The notes below the pieces were generated by a model, which had not been told where the DNA came from, searched no databases, and saw only the letters and a list, made by a program, of their open reading frames with translations. Both the position numbers and the translations under genes were made by a program. DNA of 27,604 bases. It comes from Beroe ovata (Eukaryota > Ctenophora > Nuda > Beroida > Beroidae). The stretch is from NCBI GenBank assembly GCA_946803715.1, contig CAMPET010000205.1, positions 101,309-128,912 on the forward strand, written 5' to 3'. Shown piece after piece: positions 21,211 to 27,604 of the stretch (its first letter is position 1; every line of letters starts with the position of its first letter).

Positions 21211-24200
21211 TTACATGACATCATCCTCAAGCGAGATTAGCTGACCAACAGTCACCTCGTGCTTGGGGCTATCTGCAAGACTCTTCGAACTGTGTTGGAA
21301 CACTGGTAACGAGGTGGAGGGACGACTGTTGTTATGACCGGTTGCTATGCTGTTGCTATGACCGGTTGCTGTGGTGTTGCTATGACCGGATGGTATGGTG
21401 TTGCGAGGCAGCGTGTTGCTGGGTGGGAGGGAGTTGGCTGATTTGGGGGGAGGGGGTAGACTCCTTGTGCTGTAGCTGGATGTGGGCCGAGAAGGTCGGG
21501 AGAGAGGGGGGTGGGTCCGGATTGGCTGAGTTCGTTCTTCATCTCCCTGAATAGATGGGCTACTCGTATCTCATGTGTCGAATTGACCATGACTTGTGGG
21601 CGTCATCATGGCACACAAATGAGTATAAACAGCACAACAATCAATGTGGTGGAATAATCAGAATAGGCTTTGTGATCATTGAGCTATGTATTTGATTGTA
21701 ATCAAACATGAACTATTGCAATATTCGCTTGTCAGCAGAATATTAACATTATGCATGCTGGAGCATTCATTTCAAAAAGCCCAACATGAAGAAATGCAGG
21801 AAAGCAAAAACCCTTGCAGCGGTGTAAAGGAAATGAGCAATATGTGATATATTAAGGTTGCTTAAATCGAGCTTCCAAAAAGTGCATCGCACCGAGATTG
21901 TGCGTTATCAGAGTGCAAACGTCACACAAACGTGATGAAATTATACGAATAACAAGCAACCCATGGCTGGTATAGCAATTATAGCAGCTACACACGCACA
22001 CGAAAACACACACTTACAATCACTGGAGTTGACTTGATAGAGGGGTTGGAGTTGATATGTTCCAAGTTTCCTATGAGCAGGTTAAAAAGCTGAAATGTAG
22101 TTAATACCTTATTATTGCCAGAGTTCATGGTATTCACTATAATTTATATTCAGCTGTTTGAGTGCCTGGGGCCCCGCGTGGTCGAAAACCTCTCAATTTA
22201 ATTCTCCTTCTTTCAGGAAAAAACGTGTCCTATATCTGCTGGTAATCAGAATCATATTCCCTGGCCGCATGAAAACCAATATACCCAGCTCATTCACAGC
22301 CTTGACAATCGACGTCCTGTTCCACAACAGATAACACATTTTGTCACGTAACATCCTTCTCCCCCCTTCCTCGAAAAACCCTGATTCCCTATATCACCCC
22401 CTCCCCCGATTCCATATGAAATGCCAATACCATGGAGTACCTTGTCATCGATGGTGGGAGGAGGGACCGATGAGTCCCGGAGGAAGTCGGGCAAGTTGGT
22501 CACATTGTTCTTGTACAAGTGCCACGGAGTGGGCTTCGTGGGGGCAGTCCGCTGTACGACCTGATCTCTGTACCGGGGGTTGGATACCTTCGTTCCTCCA
22601 CCACTGAAAGGGGAGAGAGGGTTATGTGGGTGGATATGGATTTGGAGAAAATCAACAAGATTCTCTCATAATGTGAAACTCGTTGAAGGGTAGAGTAGGA
22701 AAGATGTTCATATCGATTGGAAGGGAGGAGATCATGGGGTAACATTGTACCTGTTGATATCAGAGATCAGGCCCTGGAAAGCGTATGCTCCATTGTGTAT
22801 CATCGCTAGTTGCGGATTCCACTCTTTCTGTAAGAGATAATAGATGTGTTATTCTGCGGCATTGTTAAGAGGAAACTTAACGTTGGAAAAATTGTAATAT
22901 GAGACTCCAATCGAGAAATCTCCCCGATGTTATAATTCTTGAACGACAGTCATGGACGACAGTCATGGACGACAGTCATGGACGCTCGCACGAAGTGTGA
23001 CTCGCACGTCATTGAAGAAATGAGCAGTGAACTGACCGATATTTCATCGTTGACCCACGATTTGAGGAAATTTTTGTGGGATCCAGTCTGAAAGTACGAC
23101 ACTGACAGCTCCTCATAGGGGTCACGTGGTTTGACACCAGCAATTATCTGCAGTCGCTCCTGTACAATGACACGTGGTGATGACGGGGGGAGAAAGAGAA
23201 GGGGCGATAGTATGACACATGAAATCATATCCTTGTTATTCTCACCGAGTGATGATGACGAGTGGAAAGGTTGTCATAACAACCACGTGGGGATCACGTT
23301 AGTTTCACGCAACCAACCACGTGATTCGCATTAACACGTTAATTCTCCCTCACCTGAATAAACTCGTCAAAGTGCTGGCACTGCAACAACTTGGCGACAC
23401 ACTCCTGTAGAGGTCCAGGTCGGGATTGGAGGAAGTGGTCCCTGTCAAAGGAAAATGTCTTGCCTTTGGAGCTGTCAAATTTGCACGATTCCCTGTAGTT
23501 GCCCACAATCGCGACCAGTGTCACGCAGAACTGAGAGGGAGAGACGTTTGGGTAATCCATGTGTGAGGTTAATCACGTGAATAATGGATGAAAATGGATA
23601 TGAGAAATCAATAGGGGAAAGTCTGATACCTAATAAAAAAGGGTATTTCTCCATGAGTTACACGTGGTCCTCCCAAACATACTGACCAGTTTAGCGAGTT
23701 TGTTTCCTATCCGGGGTTTCACATCATCCAGTTCAAACATCTTCTTAATCCCTTTGATACCCTCACAGATACTTTCCTCTAGACTGTGAGGAATCTTCAA
23801 CATGTCCTCATTGAGCAAAGATGGTGGCACCTTGAGATGACTTAGGTCACACCCAGATAAACACAGAGACACAAGCACACACAGACACAGACACGAGACA
23901 CGCACAGTCACAGACACACTGACTTACAGACAGACATACAAACACACACGCACACACAAACCTGCATTTCATCACTATCTAGGTCCACAAAGACCATCTC
24001 CTGGTCCCATATCTTCCTCGCTCTTTCCTCCAATGACTTGTGTAGTCCAATGAGGAGCGGCATGGGTGCGGACACATAATCCAACAGTCCTGCATGTAAA
24101 GTGTAGAGGGAGCCAAAAGTATGAAAATCAGTATTATCATCACTGATCTCTGACCCATGACTATAGCACAGAGTGGGGAAATACTGTCAATCAATGCACT

Positions 24201-24368
24201 TTCAAAGAAAACCGTACATAGTTGGCATGTCTGATCAATAATTAATGCGGTGGACAGCCGGTGTAATGCGGTGGACAGCCGGTGGTGGTAGGACTCACCC
24301 TCTGGCAGGACTGGAATGAACACGTGTTGCCAATACATCGGATAGAGTAGGTCACGTGCAGCGTATAC
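21211..24368 (-). CDS. DENND1/connecdenn-like Rab guanine nucleotide exchange factor, 3' part (8 exons)
   Basis: Exons in order: 24368-24299, 24089-23962, 23830-23687, 23530-23354, 23159-23037, 22827-22751, 22603-22441, 21546-21211 (stop TAA). Phases 1,0,0,0,0,2,0 all agree and give 405 aa. The first exon encodes LLYPMYWQHVFIPVLPE, continuing into LLDYVSAPMPLLIGLHKSL, the hallmark core of DENN domains. Later come AIVGNYRES and LLQCQHFDEFIQERLQII, matching the end of the DENN/dDENN module in the DENND1 (connecdenn, Rab35 GEF) group. The 111-residue last exon is Ser/Pro-rich (SLPPPPKSANSLPPSNTLPR), carries an 8-residue repeat and ends VGQLISLEDDVM, as expected for a disordered adaptor-binding tail. 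Family role: GDP-GTP exchange on a Rab at endosomes or coated vesicles. The N-terminal uDENN part and start codon are not found up to 27604, so the model is 5'-incomplete. Subfamily assignment is less sure than DENN itself. Confidence 0.85.
21328..21399 (-). repeat. Coding 24-bp minisatellite (3 units) in DENND1-like tail
   Basis: Three 24-bp units, 21328-21351, 21352-21375 and 21376-21399. In the spliced minus-strand frame they encode the octapeptides SGHSNTTA, TGHSNSIA and TGHNNSRP. In another frame the same units read as a proline-rich sequence that ends at TAG. Only the first frame joins in phase to the upstream exon. Confidence 0.85.
22944..22982. repeat. 13-bp tandem repeat, 3 copies, intronic
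   Basis: CGACAGTCATGGA occurs three times in tandem, within the DENND1-like intron between 23037 and 22827. Confidence 0.9.
23123..24358. promoter_or_regulatory. Cluster of eight CACGTG E-box palindromes
   Basis: CACGTG at 23123, 23171, 23284, 23318, 23574, 23661, 24321 and 24353, in 1.24 kb. At random one per about 4 kb would be expected, fewer in AT-rich DNA. Three (23123, 24321, 24353) lie in exons of the DENND1-like gene and the rest in introns. Such sites bind bHLH factors of the Myc/Max, USF and MiT/TFE groups. A regulatory role is inferred. Confidence 0.45.
24243..24284. repeat. 21-bp tandem duplication, intronic
   Basis: TAATGCGGTGGACAGCCGGTG occurs twice back to back within a DENND1-like intron, 15 bp from a splice donor. 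The copies are identical, so the duplication is recent. Confidence 0.9.
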
Positions 24369-25064
24369 CTGAGGGGAGAGGGAGGGAGGGTAGGGAGGAA
24401 GAGGAAAAGTAGCGCCGCCTACATCTTCTCTTTAAAGGGAAGAAGGGGGTATATTTTAGGGAGAGAGAAGAAAGTGAGAGAGAGGTGAGAAGGGGTAGCT
24501 CCACTGGGGAAGGGAGTTACTGGTGGCAGCACTCTGACCACAAAGAAGATGATAATCTAACTGTCCCAATCTACCACAATAATGGCATCACTATCAGGAC
24601 TACAACAACCACTTGATCAAACTATATAAACCCGGCCAATTCACAATATTCGTTCTCATTACTTCACCAGTAACAATAGAATGCCGGGTGGTTTCAAGAC
24701 ACACGCCGCAATCGTCAATCACCAAAACCAAAAATTTCGCTGAAAATTAATCCAAAATTACGTAATGAATCACGGAGTAGGTTCTCGAACGCAGACACAC
24801 AACATATCACAACGCACAGAAAGCACAGGAATATTCCAACGATGACAACTCGACTATATAGTAAAGCCGATAGTGACGACAGGAAGAACTGAGAAATTCC
24901 TCCCCCCTTGGCCTTTCTAGAATAATTGGGAGTTACGTAATCACTGATTATATTTTCTGGATTAATCGATACCCATGAGAGGAACGTCTATATGTACAAA
25001 GTTCTAGAATAGCACAGAGTCGTTAGGCTCGTGACTATTCTAACTACGTCATAGGAGTAATGAC
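24369..25064. other. Region upstream of the DENND1-like exons; possible plus-strand core promoter
   Basis: No uDENN exon is recognisable here on the minus strand. On the plus strand TATATAA at 24624-24630 is followed by CCGGCCAAT. A 20-codon ORF starts with the ATG at 24680 (MPGGFKTHAAIVNHQ), and a CRE-like TACGTCA lies at 25045, just before the ORF at 25065. A minus-strand frame around 24560-24430 stays open but has no DENN motif. Confidence 0.35.
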
Positions 25065-25397
25065 ATGGACATTGGACACATTCCAATTATACATGGAGCA
25101 TCTTTTGCAGCCAAGGAACATAAACGGAAAGGAGTAGAGGGGTATGTACATCAGAAACGAGCAAAATATTATAGAAGGATGCATTTAGAAGCAAGTAAAT
25201 TCAGGAGAGCAATGAAATTCGATTGGTCTCAAGGATCTGACTTGAGCATTGACTCCTGCATTGAATTATTTTCAGTTTTGAGTGGTTTCAATGTTGAGCG
25301 ATCATCCTTGAATCTGTTTAGTTATCAATGCTTGCATCTCTTTTCTTCAATGCCATTCTTGAAGGGAGCTTACTATCACGCCCTTCTTAATAGGTAA
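25065..25397 (+). CDS. Candidate 110-aa protein, basic N-terminal half
   Basis: Single frame from ATG to TAA. Residues 15-50 are very basic and likely helical (EHKRKGVEGYVHQKRAKYYR, then HLEASKFRRAMKFDW). The second half is hydrophobic with clustered Ser/Leu/Phe (LFSVLSGFNVERSSLNLFSY). The composition is more protein-like than other chance frames of this length. A CRE-like TACGTCA lies 14 bases upstream. There is no intron, no known motif and no family I recognise. It could be a small gene, an exon of a larger one, or chance. Confidence 0.35.
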   Translation: MDIGHIPIIHGASFAAKEHKRKGVEGYVHQKRAKYYRRMHLEASKFRRAMKFDWSQGSDLSIDSCIELFSVLSGFNVERSSLNLFSYQCLHLFSSMPFLKGAYYHALLNR

Positions 25398-26180
25398 TGT
25401 TTCTTAATGATGCTTTATTTCCCACCACAGTTTAACTCTTGCTCAGCAAGAACCAATAACAAACACTGATATCTTATCTCCATAACAGACTCAATGTCAT
25501 CAACAGCAACATTGTTGTTAAGTTACTGTTATGTTGCTATGTTGTTCCGAATTCACTTAGCATCAGCTGAGTCCAAACACACTGCACACACACGCGCGGA
25601 GTGTGACACTGTGACACTATGTGTATCAACAACACAACATTAGATCACCCTGTTAAACACACACACACACACATGTTGCAGATTGCTTGGTGCTAGCAGA
25701 CAACATAACAGACCCACCCTGTAGTACGTGTTTAAACACAGCCAGACACACGCTCACAGCTAACAATTCCATCCAAAAAACGAAAATACATGGCTGACTT
25801 TATCGAAACCAACACCATGAAGACCAGTATCATGGAGACCAGCCAGAATCATTGCGCTCACTCCCAGGGGCGTATTTTATGAAGGAGCAAAACCTGAGGT
25901 GGGAAGTGCCACTTCATGAGTAACATGTTGGAGCAAGTGCATGCATTCCTCAACCATGAGTCATGGACACACGTGATAGAGATTGTCAAGCATATATCAC
26001 AATGGGAGTGAGAGAGAGAAAAGAGAGGAGAAATGAAAGAAACAAACGATTGTGTGGTTGGAAAGGGGCTGTATCGGGGTCAAGTAGAGCTTAGCAACGG
26101 ATAAAGGTAGCACAGCAAAACACAACATAGCATTGCTCTGTACTACTGCAGGAGTAGCAGCTAAATTTAGAGCATTACAT
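25398..26180. other. Non-coding stretch with CA-rich tracts
   Basis: Contains a short (CA)n run near 25656-25671 and a GTGACACT duplication near 25604. No gene is supportable on either strand. Confidence 0.6.
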
Positions 26181-26224
26181 CACCACGCTCTACGCCTGAG
26201 CCTCTGCCATATAACATGATACTC
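26181..26224. repeat. Dispersed repeat motif, copy 2
   Basis: Shares CACCACGCTCTAC exactly with 14180-14192, followed by a related CTCTGCCATATAACATGATAC block. It lacks an insertion present in the other copy. It sits just upstream of the CpG-rich promoter. Confidence 0.45.
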
Positions 26225-26268
26225 TACAATTGGATTACGCGGCGGTCACGTTCCATCACGCGCGCGCC

Positions 26269-26531
26269 CACGTGCCTCCCTAAGTGCTATGTCGTAGTGT
26301 CACGCGCGCGTTACGTAGCAGCGGTGAGAGGAGAGAGCGCGCGTCACGTGACTGCTGCATTGTAGAGAGTTGCGCGCGGCGCATCACGTGACACACAGCG
26401 TGGAGGTCAGCCCACGTCCAAATATGGGAGGGATAGCAGTGTGAGAGAAGGCGGAGTGCTGACGTCACGAGGCACGTAATGAAGGCATGTGCAGCGCTGC
26501 TATATTAGGAAACCCGCAGCGCTGTATATAA
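26269..26531 (+). promoter_or_regulatory. CpG-rich promoter with CACGTG, CArG, CRE and TATA elements
   Basis: In order: CACGTG at 26269-26274; a perfect palindrome GTCACGTGAC at 26343-26352 (the form recognised by MiT/TFE and USF factors); TCACGTGA at 26384-26391; a perfect CArG box CCAAATATGG at 26418-26427 (serum response factor consensus); a perfect CRE TGACGTCA at 26460-26467; and TATATAA at 26525-26531. CGCG runs are frequent, unlike the AT-rich surroundings. The arrangement of CArG, CRE and TATA close to a start is characteristic of stimulus-induced immediate-early genes in animals. Start of transcription would be near 26555, giving a 5' UTR of about 160 bases before the ATG at 26718. 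Confidence 0.7.
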
Positions 26532-26717
26532 CTACAAAACACAGACAAATTTGCTGTTGTTGCTACTACTGCAGTTAGACTTTGTTTTGCTCTTGTTACA
26601 ACTGCTTCTATCATTCGACCCGGACATCTACCACTAGACAAGCAGTCCCCAAAGCAAGGTGAACCCAAGGGAAAAGCCCCAGTCAAACGAACACGAGATT
26701 CAGAAAGGAGGGAGGGT

Positions 26718-27158
26718 ATGGCACTAGCAATGGTCAGTACACCCGATGTCGCTAAAGATTTGTTCAGTGGTCTGTGGGAACAGAACACTGATCTGTACCA
26801 TGCATATCAGAACCTGGGGTCGGCAAACTCCGCTTCATCCACAGCATCCTCATCATCTTCTGTACAACCACCACAACAGTACAACGTGGTGACGACCTCA
26901 TACATCCCCATGACGACGTGTAGCCCACCCGCAACATCAGCCTACACCACTTTCATCCCTAAATCTACCTCCTCGTCCTACATCCCCTGCCCCACACCGC
27001 CCTACCCCACGCGGCAAAGTCCGGTGGGGAGTAGCAGTCGGTACAGCAGCCCTGCTTCCGTCGGTAGCTCGGGAAGTAGTGGGAAAGAGGCAGACGCCCC
27101 GAACACTAGTGACTACACCAAACTTGCTCTCATTCTCATCTCGCAGTCTCAGAAGAAG
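26718..27158 (+). CDS. First coding exon (147 aa) of a Ser/Thr/Pro-rich, possibly regulatory protein
   Basis: Starts at ATG (MALAMVSTPDVAKDLFSGLW), with the frame open upstream to about 26530 but no earlier ATG in it. It ends at AAGAAG/GTGGGT, phase 0; the rest lies beyond the window. After a short helical start (LWEQNTDLYHAYQNLG) the sequence is low-complexity Ser/Thr/Pro/Tyr (SSSSSVQPPQQY, SSSYIPCPTPPYPTR), typical of transactivation regions. The last residues DYTKLALILISQSQKK faintly resemble the first helix of a forkhead domain (Y-x-x-L-x-L-I then KK), with the loop about four residues short. Gene identity is therefore open: a forkhead factor is one possibility, other inducible factors are equally compatible. 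Low-complexity minus-strand frames over the same bases are shadows. Confidence 0.65.
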
Positions 27159-27604
27159 GTGGGTGTTATTAAAGGTCATTGTTATTTTGTGATTTGCTTT
27201 CGGGTGCACTGATATTTTACACCTTTTTATCGGCTTTTCTCACCCATTTATCCGGTCAAAACTCGCACTTTTCCCATCGTTTTGTGTTAAATCGAAAATA
27301 AAAACTTACCTAGCCTCCAAAAATAGGATAGTACGTAGTGAGTGCGAGCATTTACCCGCTATATTTAGAACATTATAGCATCGCTCGAATTTCTGTCCTG
27401 TCATCAAGTACAGTATAGTACGCTACTATGACACATCAGAGAATAGCCTAGAACTGAGAGCAGCAAATAATATGATACCGCATTTTCACATGACTAGTTT
27501 TCTTAGCATGCTTTTACCGAGAATTATCACACGGTGTGTAATAACGGTGGTTTTGTGTACGGTCTGTGAGTGTGTATAAGAGACGATGATAAATGTGAGA
27601 GAAT
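27159..27604 (+). other. Start of intron following the Ser/Thr/Pro-rich exon
   Basis: Begins with the donor GTGGGT and continues to the window end. No second exon with a good acceptor and open frame was found in these 446 bases. Confidence 0.6.

Noticed and set aside
21345-21590. Proline-rich minus-strand frame ending at TAG in the 24-bp repeats
   Set aside because: It does not join in phase to the upstream exon. The frame that does join (starting at 21546) is open to TAA at 21211 and ends in a sensible tail.
26937-27209. Arg/Gly-rich minus-strand frame
   Set aside because: It is the complement of the Ser/Thr/Pro-rich plus-strand exon, a common shadow of such composition.

Overview
The window looks like metazoan nuclear DNA. 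Genes are split into small exons with GT-AG introns of about 36 bp to 2 kb, the base composition is AT-rich, there are (CA)n/(GT)n microsatellites, assembly gaps (N at 547, 11532-11549 and 14752) and a decayed GIY-YIG retroelement. The families present (PLAC8, DENND1-like, an orphan actin-related protein) and the compact layout would suit an early-branching marine invertebrate such as a sponge. That assignment is inference. No rRNA, tRNA or CRISPR was seen.

Most real genes here are invisible to simple ATG-to-stop scanning. I assembled them from splice sites, reading-frame openness and intron phase. Layout: 1-4598, repeats and no supportable gene. 4599-5424 (+), a 3-exon gene for a 108-aa basic protein I do not recognise. 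5425-6545, convergent spacer holding an isolated CRE-ETS motif and a 30-codon ORF. 6546-10331 (-), the 3' part of an unrecognised gene of at least 8 exons with a cysteine-rich segment and an acidic segment. 12873-13690 (+), a 3-exon multipass membrane protein of 223 aa with an apparent 36-bp intron. 14431-14829 (-), a GIY-YIG (Penelope-type) relic. 16539-16619, a near-perfect foldback. 16674-18275 (+), a 5-exon actin-related protein of exactly 375 aa. 18951-19932 (-), a 4-exon PLAC8-family gene of 196 aa. 21211-24368 (-), eight exons of a DENND1/connecdenn-like Rab GEF with a Ser/Pro-rich tail; its upstream DENN part is not found. 26718-27158 (+), the first coding exon of a Ser/Thr/Pro-rich, possibly regulatory protein, behind a promoter with CACGTG, CArG, CRE and TATA elements.

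These genes do not form an operon or an obvious pathway. Some act in shared cell-biological areas (vesicle traffic for the DENN protein, an actin-fold protein, membrane proteins), but nothing in the sequence links them functionally. The most interesting points are the two unrecognised multi-exon genes whose exon phases all agree, the actin-related protein lacking key hydrolysis residues, the immediate-early-style promoter at 26.3-26.5 kb, and a dense cluster of CACGTG palindromes inside the DENN gene.
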